Shown here piece by piece: positions 1 through 9,853 of a stretch of DNA of 41,438 nucleotides (position 1 is its first letter; each line of letters begins with the position of its first letter). A program made the position numbers and the translations under genes. The notes below the pieces were generated by a model. It did not search any database. It was not told the origin of the DNA and saw nothing but the letters and a program-made list of their open reading frames with translations. Source of the stretch: Pseudomonas sp. GM80 (GTDB lineage Bacteria; Pseudomonadota; Gammaproteobacteria; Pseudomonadales; Pseudomonadaceae). The stretch covers positions 1 through 41,438 of the forward strand of contig NZ_AKJD01000073.1 in the NCBI RefSeq assembly GCF_000282515.1, read 5' to 3'.

Positions 1-56
1 GATCTTTTGATCTTAAAAACAAGATCAAAAGATCGCAGCCTGCGGCAGCTCCTACA
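1..56. repeat. REP family A element, partial, downstream of ppx
   Basis: A perfect 14-bp inverted repeat (1-14 against 21-34, 6-base loop) is followed by the REP core agatcgcagcctgcggcagc and a ctcctaca tail. The same core recurs near 28824, 32290, 35320, 38608 and 41420. The arrangement here (inner AT-rich arms, cores facing outward) resembles the copy at the right end of the window; its left core would lie before base 1. It begins about 20 bases after the ppx stop and could act as a transcription stop or mRNA 3' stabiliser, which is inference. Confidence 0.8.
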
Positions 57-73
57 AGGGGATTTGCGGTGTG

Positions 74-1576
74 TCAGTGGACGGTGAGGACGATGCCAAC
101 CCGTGTCAGCCAATCGGCTTCGAGGCCGAAATCCGCCTGCGTCAGTTGGTTCTCGTCCAGCCAGTTCTCCGGGAATTCCACATCCAGGGTGTTGCCCTTG
201 GCGTGCAATACCACCTGCGGCATGGTCTGGGTGCCACGAATATGGTGGAACAGGATCGCAAAGCGCAGCAGCACGCACAGTCGGATCAGCTTGTCGCCGT
301 CGTCGCCGAAGTCGGCGAACTTGTCCTTGGGAATATTGCGGCGATGGCCGCGCACCAATAGGGCGAGCATCTGCTGGTCTTCGCGGGAGAAGCCGGCGAG
401 GTCAGAGTGCTCGATCAAATAAGCGCCGTGTTTGTGGTAGTGATAGTGAGCGATATCGAGGCCGACTTCGTGCACTTTCGCCGCCCAGCCAAGGAGTTCG
501 CGCCAGATGCCGTCGTCCAGTTCCCAGTCCACCGCGACCTGATCGAACGCGTGCAAGGCTTTGCGTTCAACTCGCGCGGCCTGTTCCAGATCGACGTGAT
601 AGCGCTCCATCAGCGAGGTCAGGGTGCGCTCGCGCACGTCTTCGTGATGATGACGACCCAGCAGGTCGTAGAGCACGCCTTCACGCAGTGCGCCGTCGCA
701 ATGATCCATGCGTTGCAGTTCGAGGGCATCGAAAATCGCTTCGAGAATCGCCAGACCCGCCGGGAAAATGGTCCGGCGATCAGGCTTGATGCCTTCGAAA
801 TCGATCTTGTCGACGTCGCCGAGCTTGAACAGCCGACGCTTGAGCCAGGCCAAGCCTTCGGCGTTCACTTCGCCGGTGCCATGGCCGCCGGCCTTCAGCG
901 CCAGGCCGATGGCGCGGATGGTGCCCGAGGAGCCGATGGCTTCATCCCAGGTCAGGCGGTGCAGGGCGTGTTCGATGCTCATGATCTCCAGCCGCGCCGC
1001 CGTGTACGCCTGGGCGTAGCGGGCCGGAGTGATCTTGCCGTCCTTGAAGTAGCGCTGGGTGAAGCTGACGCAGCCCATTTGCAGGCTTTCGCGCAGCAGC
1101 GGCTCGAAGCGCTGGCCGATGATGAATTCGGTACTGCCGCCGCCGATGTCGGCGACCAGGCGTTTGCCCGGAGTGTCGGCGAGGGTGTGCGACACGCCCA
1201 GGTAGATCAGGCGCGCCTCTTCACGGCCGGAGATGACTTCCACCGGATGGCCGAGGATTTCTTCGGCGCGGTGAATGAATTCGAGGCGGTTGCGCGCTTC
1301 ACGCAGGGCGTTGGTGCCGACGATGCGCACGGCGCCCAGTGGCATACCGTTGATCAGTTGGGCAAAGCGCTTGAGGCAATCGAGGCCGCGCTGCATCGAT
1401 TCTTCGTTGAGCTTGCGCTCATCGTCGATGCCGGCCGCCAGTTGAACCTTCTCGCCGAGCCGCTCGAGAATGCGGATTTCGCCGTTCTGGGCCTTGGCCA
1501 CGACCATGTGAAAGCTGTTGGAGCCCAGGTCGATTGCGGCGATCAGGGACAGATTCTTGGCTTGGGATTGCGGCAT
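74..1576 (-). CDS. ppx: Exopolyphosphatase Ppx
   Basis: A 500-residue protein of the Ppx/GppA family, which removes terminal phosphate from inorganic polyphosphate in the cytoplasm. The N-terminal phosphate-binding loop of the ASKHA fold is visible ([16 protein letters not shown], about residues 14-29), followed by the second loop ([14 protein letters not shown], about residues 141-154). The C-terminal half has the HD-like helical region typical of the long Ppx form ([19 protein letters not shown]). The length fits Ppx rather than a short Ppx/GppA protein. The ATG start at 1576 is the first in frame next to the conserved N-terminus; its ribosome site is weak. In other pseudomonads ppx lies beside trxA; here an ABC importer block separates them. 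No frameshift or missing motif is seen. Confidence 0.93.
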   Translation of the reverse strand: MPQSQAKNLSLIAAIDLGSNSFHMVVAKAQNGEIRILERLGEKVQLAAGIDDERKLNEESMQRGLDCLKRFAQLINGMPLGAVRIVGTNALREARNRLEFIHRAEEILGHPVEVISGREEARLIYLGVSHTLADTPGKRLVADIGGGSTEFIIGQRFEPLLRESLQMGCVSFTQRYFKDGKITPARYAQAYTAARLEIMSIEHALHRLTWDEAIGSSGTIRAIGLALKAGGHGTGEVNAEGLAWLKRRLFKLGDVDKIDFEGIKPDRRTIFPAGLAILEAIFDALELQRMDHCDGALREGVLYDLLGRHHHEDVRERTLTSLMERYHVDLEQAARVERKALHAFDQVAVDWELDDGIWRELLGWAAKVHEVGLDIAHYHYHKHGAYLIEHSDLAGFSREDQQMLALLVRGHRRNIPKDKFADFGDDGDKLIRLCVLLRFAILFHHIRGTQTMPQVVLHAKGNTLDVEFPENWLDENQLTQADFGLEADWLTRVGIVLTVH

Positions 1577-1693
1577 GGTCAGGGGGTCTCGGTCGATAAC
1601 CTCGACATCGTGCCACGATCAAACGCTGGCGCCAACGCGCACGGTTCAAACCCTTGATCTGACACAGGAGTGCGGGTGACCGCTGCGCGGTCA

Positions 1694-1784
1694 ATCGCGG
1701 GCAAGCCCGCTCCCACAGGTTTTTGCGTCGAATGCACAATCCTGTTCCTACATAGAACCCTGTGGGAGCGGGCTTGCCCGCGAT
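1694..1784. repeat. REP family B inverted pair
   Basis: Two 26-bp arms (1694-1719 and 1759-1784) are perfect inverted copies of a REP of the form atcgcgggcaagcccgctcc followed by cacagg, with a 39-base spacer. This is a typical Pseudomonas REP doublet. It fills most of the 235-base gap between the ppx start and the end of the ABC importer operon, and could form a long hairpin in the importer transcript. A second doublet of this family is at 20319-20409. Confidence 0.88.
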
Positions 1785-1811
1785 GAGGCCTTAAAAACCC
1801 CTGCATCTCTT

Positions 1812-2549
1812 TCAGGCCACCGCTTCAACCGTACCAATGAAATTCGCCAGCTCCGCCGTCTGTGGATTGGCAAACAGCACCTTCGGATCGCCCACCTCAT
1901 GCACCTTGCCGTGGTGCATGAACACCAGTTTGTCGCCGACCTCGCGGGCAAAACGCATTTCATGGGTGACCATGATCAGCGTCATGCCTTCCTTGGCCAA
2001 TTGCCGCACGACGCTGAGCACTTCGTTGACCAGTTCCGGGTCAAGCGCCGAGGTGATCTCGTCGCAGAGCAAAACCTTCGGCGACATCGCCAACGCCCGG
2101 GCAATCGCCACGCGCTGCTGCTGACCACCGGACAACCGATCCGGGAAGGCATCGAACTTTTCCCCAAGGCCCACGCGCTCAAGCATCTCGCGCGCCAGTT
2201 CCGCCGCCTTGGCTTTCGGCACTTTCTGCACCACTTGCGGCGCGAGCATCACGTTCTCACCGACGGTCAGGTGCGGGAACAGGTTGAATTGCTGAAAGAC
2301 CATGCCGACCTTCTGCCGCAAGCTGCGCAAATCAGCGCGCGCAGCATCGAGGTATTCGCCATCGACTTCGATCACGCCATCGTTGATCGATTCCAGACCA
2401 TTAAGCGTGCGCAACAGGGTGGATTTGCCCGAGCCGCTGCGGCCGATGATCGCCACCACCTGGCCTTCCTCGACGCTGAGGTCGATGCCTTTGAGCACGT
2501 GGTGATCGCCGTAGTATTTATGCAGGGCGGAAATTCTAAGCAGAGGCAT
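1812..2549 (-). CDS. Amino-acid ABC transporter ATP-binding protein
   Basis: A 245-residue ATPase of the polar amino-acid uptake family (GlnQ/HisP-like) that powers import through the two permeases encoded just upstream. Visible motifs in order: Walker A GRSGSGKST, Q-loop (MVFQQFNLFPHLTV), signature LSGGQQQR, Walker B VLLCDEITSALDPE (the usual second D of the family's DEPTSALDPE is retained within this variant), and H-loop VTHEM. The start is the ATG at 2549 because it is preceded by an AAGGAG site about 5 bases away and matches the family N-terminus; an upstream extension to 2645 lies inside the preceding permease gene and is rejected. It overlaps that permease by 14 bases and is the last gene of the operon. 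Confidence 0.93.
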   Translation of the reverse strand: MPLLRISALHKYYGDHHVLKGIDLSVEEGQVVAIIGRSGSGKSTLLRTLNGLESINDGVIEVDGEYLDAARADLRSLRQKVGMVFQQFNLFPHLTVGENVMLAPQVVQKVPKAKAAELAREMLERVGLGEKFDAFPDRLSGGQQQRVAIARALAMSPKVLLCDEITSALDPELVNEVLSVVRQLAKEGMTLIMVTHEMRFAREVGDKLVFMHHGKVHEVGDPKVLFANPQTAELANFIGTVEAVA

Positions 2550-3186
2550 GCAGTCTCCTTTCCAGGTAGCGCGCACTGAGGGACAAGGGGTAGCAGAGCA
2601 GGAAATAGCCGAGGGCGACGAGGCCGTAGACCATGAACGGTTCAAACGTGGCGTTGGCGAGCATGCCGCCGGTTTTGGTCAGCTCGGTGAAGCCGATGAT
2701 CGAGGTCACTGCGGTGCCTTTGACCACTTGCACCGAGAAACCCACGGTTGGCGCCACGGCAATGCGCAGCGCTTGCGGCAGGATCACGTAGCGCAGTTGC
2801 TCCAGCGGATTGAGCGCCAGACTCGCCGAAGCTTCCCACTGACCATGCGCGATCGACTCGACGCAACCGCGCCAGATCTCCGCCAGATAGGCGCTGGTGA
2901 ACAAGGTCAGGGCAATTGCTGCAGCCATCCACGGCGAGATTTCAATCCCGGCCAGCGCCACGCCGAAGAACACCAGAAACAGCTGCATCAACAATGGCGT
3001 GCCTTGGAACAACTCGATCCAGGTGCGGGCGATGCTGCTCGACACAGGGTTTTTCGAAATACGCATGATCAGGATCAGCAGCCCGACGATCCCGCCACCG
3101 ATAAACGCCACCAGCGACAACGCCAGCGTCCATTGCAGGCCGACGAGCAGATTGCGCAGGATGTCCCAGAAGGTGAAGTCACTCAT
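2536..3186 (-). CDS. Amino-acid ABC transporter permease (second)
   Basis: A 216-residue inner-membrane permease of the HisM/GlnP family with about five hydrophobic segments. The conserved cytoplasmic loop that docks the ATPase is visible (EASASLALNPLEQLRYVILP, roughly residues 118-137). The ATG at 3186 forms an ATGA overlap with the stop of the first permease, which points to translational coupling and decides the start against a longer version. Together with the first permease it would form the heterodimeric channel. The precise amino acid carried cannot be read from the sequence. Confidence 0.92.
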   Translation of the reverse strand: MSDFTFWDILRNLLVGLQWTLALSLVAFIGGGIVGLLILIMRISKNPVSSSIARTWIELFQGTPLLMQLFLVFFGVALAGIEISPWMAAAIALTLFTSAYLAEIWRGCVESIAHGQWEASASLALNPLEQLRYVILPQALRIAVAPTVGFSVQVVKGTAVTSIIGFTELTKTGGMLANATFEPFMVYGLVALGYFLLCYPLSLSARYLERRLHASA

Positions 3187-3857
3187 GCGCGGCTCCCGCT
3201 TCGACTGATATAGCGGCGACCGATCCAGTTGAGTAGCTGGCGAATCAGCAGCGCCATGCACAGATAGATCAGCGTGGTCAGCGCATAGGTTTCAAAAGCG
3301 CGGAAGTTACGCGACTGAATGAAGTTGGCGGCGAAGCTCAGCTCTTCGGTGGCGATCTGCGAACACACCGCCGAGCCGAGCATGACAATGATGATCTGGC
3401 TGCTCAGCGCCGGCCAGACCTTGCCCAGCGCTGGCAGCAGCACCACGTGGCGGAACGCTTCGAAACGCGTCATCGCCAGCGCCGCTGCGGCCTCCAGCTG
3501 CCCGCGCGGAATCGCCTGAATGCCCGCGCGGATGATTTCCGTGGAATACGCGCCGAGGTTGATCACCATCGCCAACACCGCTGCCTGCCACTCGGAAATC
3601 TGCACGCCCAGCGACGGCAGCCCGAAGAAGATAAAGAACAACTGCACCAGAAACGGCGTGTTGCGGATCAACTCGACGTAGACGCCGAAGATCGTCGAGA
3701 ACGGGCGAATGTTCCACGCCCGCACCAGCGCCCCGACAATCCCGACGCCCACCCCAAGCAACGCGCCGATGGCCGTCAGCTCAAGGGTAAACAGCGCGCC
3801 GCGCAGCAACAGGTCGGTGTTTTGCACCACCGGCATGAAATCGAACTGATAAGCCAT
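3183..3857 (-). CDS. Amino-acid ABC transporter permease (first)
   Basis: A 224-residue inner-membrane permease, His/Glu/Gln/Arg/opine family, paired with the permease that follows it. The EAA-type loop is seen as EAAAALAMTRFEAFRHVVLL. It starts 21 bases after the stop of the substrate-binding protein gene and overlaps the next permease by 4 bases (ATGA). The segment ELIRNTPFLVQLFFIFFG is the classic family motif near the second membrane span. No unusual features. Confidence 0.93.
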   Translation of the reverse strand: MAYQFDFMPVVQNTDLLLRGALFTLELTAIGALLGVGVGIVGALVRAWNIRPFSTIFGVYVELIRNTPFLVQLFFIFFGLPSLGVQISEWQAAVLAMVINLGAYSTEIIRAGIQAIPRGQLEAAAALAMTRFEAFRHVVLLPALGKVWPALSSQIIIVMLGSAVCSQIATEELSFAANFIQSRNFRAFETYALTTLIYLCMALLIRQLLNWIGRRYISRSGSRA

Positions 3858-3878
3858 GAAGGTCTCCCGCGCAGTCGA

Positions 3879-4664
3879 TCAGAGATCGGCCGGCAGCGGC
3901 TCTTTCAGCCAGGTCTGCGAGTTCTTTTCCAGGGCGCCGTCAGCTTTGGCGGTGGTCAGGATGTCGTTGACCTTGGCCAGCAGCGCCTCTTCGTTCTTGT
4001 TCACGCCAACGTAGACCGGCGAATCCTTGAGCTTCACTTTCAGCGCCGGCACGCGTTTCGGGTTCTTCTCGCTGATCGCGACCATGACCACGTTGCCGCT
4101 GGCGATCAGGTCGACTTGCCCGGCGAGGTAGGCGGCAATGGTCGAGTTGTTGTCTTCGAAGCGTTTGATGGTCACGCCTTCAGGGGCGACCTTGGTCAGC
4201 TCGATGTCTTCGATGGCGCCACGGGTGACGCTGATGGTTTTGCCTTTGAGGTCGTCAAGGCTGGCGATGGCAGCATCTGGCGGGCCGAACACGGCGAGGT
4301 AGAAGGGTGCGTAGGCGCGGGAGAAGTCGATGACTTTCTCGCGCTCGGGGTTTTTGCCGAGGCTGGAAATCACTAGGTCGACCTTGCCGGTGGTCAGGAA
4401 CGGGATGCGGTTGGTGCTGTTGACCGGAGTCAGTTCGAGTTTGACCTTGAGCTGGTCGGCCAGCAGTTTCGCTGTGTCGATGTCCAGGCCGCGAGGTTTC
4501 ATGTCCGGGCCGACCGAGCCGAACGGCGGGAAGTCCTGCGGTACGGCGACTTTCAGCGTGCCGCGTTTGACCACGTCGTCGAGGCCGTCGGCGTGAGCGG
4601 GTACCTGGCTGAGCAGCAGGCTGGAAAACAGAGCGGCGAGGAGGGCGCTGTAACGCTTGGTCAT
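3879..4664 (-). CDS. Periplasmic amino-acid-binding protein (SBP family 3)
   Basis: A 261-residue solute-binding protein, first gene of the four-gene importer operon. A Sec signal peptide is clear (positive MTKR start, hydrophobic core, cleavage after the PAHA near residue 25). The mature part has the family pattern: an early GTLKVAVPQDFPPFG strand, GLDIDTAKLLADQL, DLVISSLGKNPEREKVIDFS and a late NKNEEALLAKVNDIL helix. The ATG at 4664 is chosen over a TTG two codons upstream because a GGAGA site sits about 6 bases before it. The ligand is probably an amino acid or derivative, but the sequence alone does not say which. Confidence 0.92.
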   Translation of the reverse strand: MTKRYSALLAALFSSLLLSQVPAHADGLDDVVKRGTLKVAVPQDFPPFGSVGPDMKPRGLDIDTAKLLADQLKVKLELTPVNSTNRIPFLTTGKVDLVISSLGKNPEREKVIDFSRAYAPFYLAVFGPPDAAIASLDDLKGKTISVTRGAIEDIELTKVAPEGVTIKRFEDNNSTIAAYLAGQVDLIASGNVVMVAISEKNPKRVPALKVKLKDSPVYVGVNKNEEALLAKVNDILTTAKADGALEKNSQTWLKEPLPADL

Positions 4665-4778
4665 GGACAATCTCCGGATCGGCGAGAAGTGATTTCTGCG
4701 TTCGGACAGAGCATGCGCCGTGCCAATACATGGGTTTCGCCCCGGCAGACCACGGTTTCAGCGGCTTTGTTCGGTCTT

Positions 4779-4793
4779 ACTGGTCTGAACAGT
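4779..4793. promoter_or_regulatory. Candidate operator between the importer operon and its GntR-type regulator
   Basis: actggtctgaacagt is an imperfect 15-bp palindrome (12 of the 14 non-central bases pair) in the 256-base space between the divergent substrate-binding protein and regulator genes. Its size and TGGT/ACA half-site look suit FadR/GntR-family dimers. That it is the operator is inference from position and symmetry. Confidence 0.4.
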
Positions 4794-4920
4794 CAGGTTG
4801 TTTTTCGCACTGCGATAGCGCATCAGGCTCGATCACCGAACCCCGCTGGGGCACGACTTGCCGGACTCGGCGAATAGCTTTACAACTAGCCGCACATTGG
4901 CCTGACGCGTCTGAAAAACC

Positions 4921-5628
4921 ATGAATTCGATTTCCCGTGCGGTACCCGAAGTGGCGCTGCAAGCGATCCGCAAACTGATCACCGAACAGGGTTTCGGCGC
5001 CGGCGATGCCTTGCCGTCGCAACGGGATCTGGCGTTGCAACTGGGCGTGAGCCGGGCGTCGCTGCGCGAGGCGTTGTCGTCGCTGAGTGCGTTGGGCGTG
5101 GTCAGCATTCAACCGGGTAAAGGCGTTTTCGTGCAGGCGCCGGTGGAGTTGTCGCGTGGCGATACCGCGCCGGGCTGGTCATTCGCCGCGCAGGCATCGC
5201 CGCTGGATATCTTTCAACTGCGCTATGCACTGGAAGGTTTTGCCGCAGGTCTCGCGGCAGTGACGTTGAGCACGGTTGATCTGGATGCGCTGGAAGACAA
5301 CGTCACGGCCATGCGCGAGCAACTGAAGGCCGGCGACTTTGAAGCCGCGGCGAAACTCGACTTTGAATTCCACCGGCGCATCCTCCTGGCCAGCGGCAAT
5401 CAAGCGATGCTGAGCATCCTCACCGCCAGCGCCGAGATGTTTCTTGAGAGCCAGAAGTTACCGTTCATCCGTGCCGAACGCGCCATGGAAACCTGGCAGG
5501 AACATCGTAAGATCCTCCGCGCCCTCGCTCGCCGGGCCTCTGCTGCTGCGCAAAAAGCCATGCAGGAGCATGTGCGCAACGCGGCCCTGCGTACTGGAAT
5601 TTCCTTCATCGCCCCCGCTACCGCTTGA
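4921..5628 (+). CDS. FadR-subfamily GntR transcriptional regulator
   Basis: A 235-residue regulator. Residues about 5-70 form the winged helix-turn-helix (ALPSQRDLALQLGVSRASLR, then GVVSIQPGKGVFVQA as the wing). Residues about 95-225 form an all-helical FCD ligand-binding domain, with the metal-site signature DFEFHRRIL and further histidines in EHRKIL and MQEHVRNA. Such proteins usually repress a neighbouring operon until a small carboxylate or amino acid binds. Being divergent from the ABC importer, this one most likely controls it. The ATG at 4921 matches the family N-terminus; no clear ribosome site is visible. Confidence 0.88.
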   Translation: MNSISRAVPEVALQAIRKLITEQGFGAGDALPSQRDLALQLGVSRASLREALSSLSALGVVSIQPGKGVFVQAPVELSRGDTAPGWSFAAQASPLDIFQLRYALEGFAAGLAAVTLSTVDLDALEDNVTAMREQLKAGDFEAAAKLDFEFHRRILLASGNQAMLSILTASAEMFLESQKLPFIRAERAMETWQEHRKILRALARRASAAAQKAMQEHVRNAALRTGISFIAPATA

Positions 5629-5683
5629 CTTGAGCTATACCCAAACTCATGGGGCACCATAGCAAGACTCAATCATCTGCGGC

Positions 5684-5712
5684 TTCCTGAACAGGGGAAG
5701 GGCGGCTATGAT
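5684..5712 (+). promoter_or_regulatory. Candidate sigma70 promoter of trxA
   Basis: A good -10 element TATGAT (5707-5712) with a poor -35 TTCCTG at 17-base spacing lies about 37 bases before the trxA start. The assignment rests on the -10 match and location only. Confidence 0.45.
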
Positions 5713-5748
5713 GGGCCACGTTTTTTTGCTTACAACCTGGAGAATTCC

Positions 5749-6078
5749 ATGAGCAGCGATCTTATCAAACACGTTAGCGACGCTAGCTTCGAAGCCGACG
5801 TACTCAAGGCCGAAGGCGCTGTCCTGGTCGATTACTGGGCTGAATGGTGCGGTCCTTGCAAAATGATCGCTCCGGTTCTGGACGAGATTGCCGAGACTTA
5901 CAAAGGCAAGCTGACCGTTGCCAAACTGAACATCGACGAAAATCAGGAAACCCCGGCCAAGCATGGCGTGCGTGGTATCCCGACGCTGATGCTGTTCAAG
6001 AACGGCAACGTTGAAGCGACCAAAGTCGGCGCCCTGTCGAAGTCGCAACTGGCGGCTTTCCTCGACGCCAACATCTAA
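5749..6078 (+). CDS. trxA: Thioredoxin 1
   Basis: A 109-residue cytoplasmic thioredoxin that reduces disulfides in ribonucleotide reductase, PAPS reductase and other partners, and is itself recycled by thioredoxin reductase. The active site WCGPCK is at residues 33-38, the cis-proline loop GIPTLMLF follows, and the length is standard. An obvious ribosome site (CTGGAGA) precedes the ATG. It lies directly upstream of rho, as in many gammaproteobacteria, and ends in its own strong terminator. Confidence 0.98.
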   Translation: MSSDLIKHVSDASFEADVLKAEGAVLVDYWAEWCGPCKMIAPVLDEIAETYKGKLTVAKLNIDENQETPAKHGVRGIPTLMLFKNGNVEATKVGALSKSQLAAFLDANI

Positions 6079-6100
6079 GCGTCGCTGCAAAGTGCCTGAA

Positions 6101-6130
6101 AAAAAGCCCCGCAAAATAGCGGGGCTTTTT
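6101..6130 (+). terminator. Intrinsic terminator of trxA
   Basis: A perfect 12-bp stem (6101-6112 against 6119-6130; aaaaagccccgc / gcggggcttttt) with a 6-base loop and U-run, 22 bases after the trxA stop. The A-run on the left makes it look bidirectional. Confidence 0.93.
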
Positions 6131-6328
6131 GCGTATTCAGGGCTAGACGCTCCGAAACTCAGGTGGTACATTCGGCCCCGCACTGGTTTCTCCATTGCCC
6201 CCTGCTAGCCGTCGCCGACGTACTCCTTTTCGAATTAGTTCGCGATCCTGTCGCCTTCTCCGCGGCGCGGCCTCATTAAGCCAAAAGCTTAATTTCCCCC
6301 CCTCCATAAATGATTACGTCATTCCTAT
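6131..6328 (+). promoter_or_regulatory. C-rich leader of rho
   Basis: About 198 bases between the trxA terminator and the rho ATG with no ORF. The region is rich in C and CU runs and poor in G toward its end (for example cgccttctccgc, and ccccccctcc near 6295-6304). Rho binds such RNA, and rho is known to be autoregulated by attenuation in its leader in Escherichia coli, so a rut-like role is plausible. No Shine-Dalgarno sequence is visible before the ATG at 6329. Confidence 0.5.
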
Positions 6329-7588
<1,260 letters not shown>

Positions 7589-7607
7589 CATCGCGGTGTG
7601 AACCGAT

Positions 7608-7641
7608 AAAAATGGCGTCCCTCGCGGGGCGCCATTTTTTT
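7608..7641 (+). terminator. Intrinsic terminator of rho
   Basis: Stem aaaaatggcg (7608-7617) against cgccattttt (7630-7639) followed by more T, 20 bases after the rho stop. Confidence 0.92.
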
Positions 7642-7786
7642 GCCTGTTTTTTGCCCGAACGATGGGACGTTGGCGATCTGCTAAGGTCTGTCCCTTGCAA
7701 GAATGAGCCGCAGCGTACGTGACCGTTTCCGCACAAGAGAATCAGGCTGTACAAATAATAACCAACTGATTGGCATTAAAGATTTT

Positions 7787-9784
7787 ATGAGCACACTCGC
7801 TTATCGAAGGGATATCGACGGCTTGCGGGCAGTCGCGGTCATCGCCGTGGTGCTGTTCCATTTTGGCGTCCCGGGGTTTACCGGCGGATTTGTCGGGGTC
7901 GACGTGTTCTTCGTCATCTCCGGCTACCTGATCACTTCGATCATCTGGAACCAGCGGCAAGCCGGGCGTTTCAGCTTCGTCGAATTCTGGGCGCGCCGTG
8001 CGCGGCGGATTCTGCCGGCGCTGTTCGCGATGATCATTGCGGTGCTGGCGGTGGGCTGGTTCCTGCTGGCGCCCAAGGATTACGAAGAGCTGGGGCGCTC
8101 GGTGCGTTATCAGGTGCTGTTCGTCTCAAACCTTCTGTTCATGCGTCAGGACGGCTATTTCGACGTCGCCTCTGACCTCAAGCCGATGTTGCACACCTGG
8201 TCGCTGGCGGTTGAAGAGCAGTTCTACATCCTCTTCCCGCTGCTGCTTGCGGTGCTGTCGAGTCGCCTCAAGCACTGGCGACTGGCGCTGTTCGCGATTC
8301 TGCTGGTGTCCTTCGGCCTGAGCGTGTGGGCGGTCAGTCACCACCCGGAAAAAGCCTTCTTTCTGCTGCCAATGCGCGCCTGGGAACTGCTCGCCGGGGC
8401 GATGCTGGCGGTCGCGCCGAAGCATGCCTGGCGTCTGAAGCCGATGGCGGCGCAACTGTTGAGCCTGCTCGGCATGGGCCTGATCCTGCTGGCGGTGTTC
8501 GGCTACAGCAAAGCCACACCATTCCCCGGTGCGGCGGCGCTGCTGCCTGTGCTCGGTGTGGTGCTGCTGATTTTCGCCAACGGTCATCGCGAGACTGTTG
8601 TTGGTCAATTGTTGAGCAGTAAGGTGATGGTCGGTTTCGGCCTGATCTCTTATTCCTGGTACCTGTGGCATTGGCCGGTGTTCGTGTTTTCCAGCTATGC
8701 CAGCGTCGAGGAAATCAGCGCGCTAGATAACGCCGGATTAATTCTGCTGACGCTGGTGCTGGGTTATCTGTCGTGGAAATTCATAGAGACACCGTTCCGC
8801 GAGCGCCGTCTGCTCGCCGGTCGTCGGCCGATTCTGATCGCTGGCGCTCTGGGTGTGCTGGTGCTGGCGCTGGCCGGGCAAACATTGCGCTGGACCGATG
8901 GCTTGCCGTGGCGTTTGTCCGATCAAGCGCTGCAATACGCCAAGGGTCACGACTGGCGGCCGGAGCTGATGGCGTGCCTGGCGGACGACAAGACGCCTGA
9001 TGACAAACTGTTCTGTCATTACGGCGTGGCCGACGTGCCGGCGCAAGCGATGGTCTGGGGCGACAGTCATGCCACGGCGCTGATTCCGGTGTTCGATGAC
9101 GGCGCGAAAGCCCATGACGTCAGCGTGATTCTGGCCAGTTCCCCTGGCTGCATTCCGGTGGAGGGTCTGGAACATGGCCCGGTATGTGCGCATTTCAACC
9201 GCCGGATCGAGCAGGCCCTGAAAGAGAAAACCGTCAGCGATGTGGTGCTGGTCGCGCGCTGGAGCCTGTATCTCTACGGCGATGCCAATGGCGACTTGGG
9301 CCACGTGCTGAGAACCCCCGACGGTCGTTACGATCGCGCCGCTGCCGAGCAACGTCTGGCCGCTGGCCTGCGCACGCGCGTTGCGCAACTGCGTGCCAGC
9401 GGCCATCGGGTCTGGCTGGTCAAGGAGGCGCCGCTGCAGGCCTTCAGCCCGCCGTACCGTCTGACGCGACTGGCGATGCTCGATCGTTCGGTCGAGGGCG
9501 TTGGTCAGCAAGTCACCGTACATCACGAGCGTCAGGTGTTCATCAGCCAGTTGTTCGCCGAGCTGGCCAAAGACCCGGCAGTGCGTGTGGTCGATCCGGC
9601 ACCACGGCTGTGCGATGAGCGCGGTTTGTGTCACGCCGAACTCGACGGCTACTCGCTGTACACCGATGACAATCACCTTTCGGAGGTCGGCGCGCGTCTG
9701 GTGGCACCGATCATGGAACCGTTGTTCATTAACCTGCAGCGCCGGGAAAACCTCGGCAAGGCCCGGACGAATGCAGCCAAGTAA
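7787..9784 (+). CDS. OafA/PatB-type membrane acyltransferase with SGNH domain
   Basis: A 665-residue two-domain protein that O-acetylates cell-surface sugars such as O-antigen or other exported glycans. Residues about 1-380 form the acyltransferase-3 membrane domain with about ten or eleven spans; early motifs YRRDIDGLRAVAVIAVVLFH and GGFVGVDVFFVISGYLI carry the conserved R and H/D pattern. Residues about 400-655 form a periplasmic SGNH hydrolase-like domain, with GDSHA (nucleophile S427) and DDNH (D627, H630) completing the triad. Start: the ATG at 7787 directly precedes the conserved STLAYRRDIDG; an upstream ATG at 7703 would add an unconserved tail. The true acceptor glycan is unknown from sequence. 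In P. aeruginosa a similar gene sits at the same place next to rho. Confidence 0.9.
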   Translation: MSTLAYRRDIDGLRAVAVIAVVLFHFGVPGFTGGFVGVDVFFVISGYLITSIIWNQRQAGRFSFVEFWARRARRILPALFAMIIAVLAVGWFLLAPKDYEELGRSVRYQVLFVSNLLFMRQDGYFDVASDLKPMLHTWSLAVEEQFYILFPLLLAVLSSRLKHWRLALFAILLVSFGLSVWAVSHHPEKAFFLLPMRAWELLAGAMLAVAPKHAWRLKPMAAQLLSLLGMGLILLAVFGYSKATPFPGAAALLPVLGVVLLIFANGHRETVVGQLLSSKVMVGFGLISYSWYLWHWPVFVFSSYASVEEISALDNAGLILLTLVLGYLSWKFIETPFRERRLLAGRRPILIAGALGVLVLALAGQTLRWTDGLPWRLSDQALQYAKGHDWRPELMACLADDKTPDDKLFCHYGVADVPAQAMVWGDSHATALIPVFDDGAKAHDVSVILASSPGCIPVEGLEHGPVCAHFNRRIEQALKEKTVSDVVLVARWSLYLYGDANGDLGHVLRTPDGRYDRAAAEQRLAAGLRTRVAQLRASGHRVWLVKEAPLQAFSPPYRLTRLAMLDRSVEGVGQQVTVHHERQVFISQLFAELAKDPAVRVVDPAPRLCDERGLCHAELDGYSLYTDDNHLSEVGARLVAPIMEPLFINLQRRENLGKARTNAAK

Positions 9785-9853
9785 GCAGCGACAGGCTGCC
9801 ACAGGGCCGCATAGCAGGTAGGATGTACGCCTATTTTGAGGGTGCCATCGTCA

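Noticed and set aside
407..1657. 416-codon plus-strand frame opposite ppx
   Set aside because: Shadow of ppx in the complementary strand.
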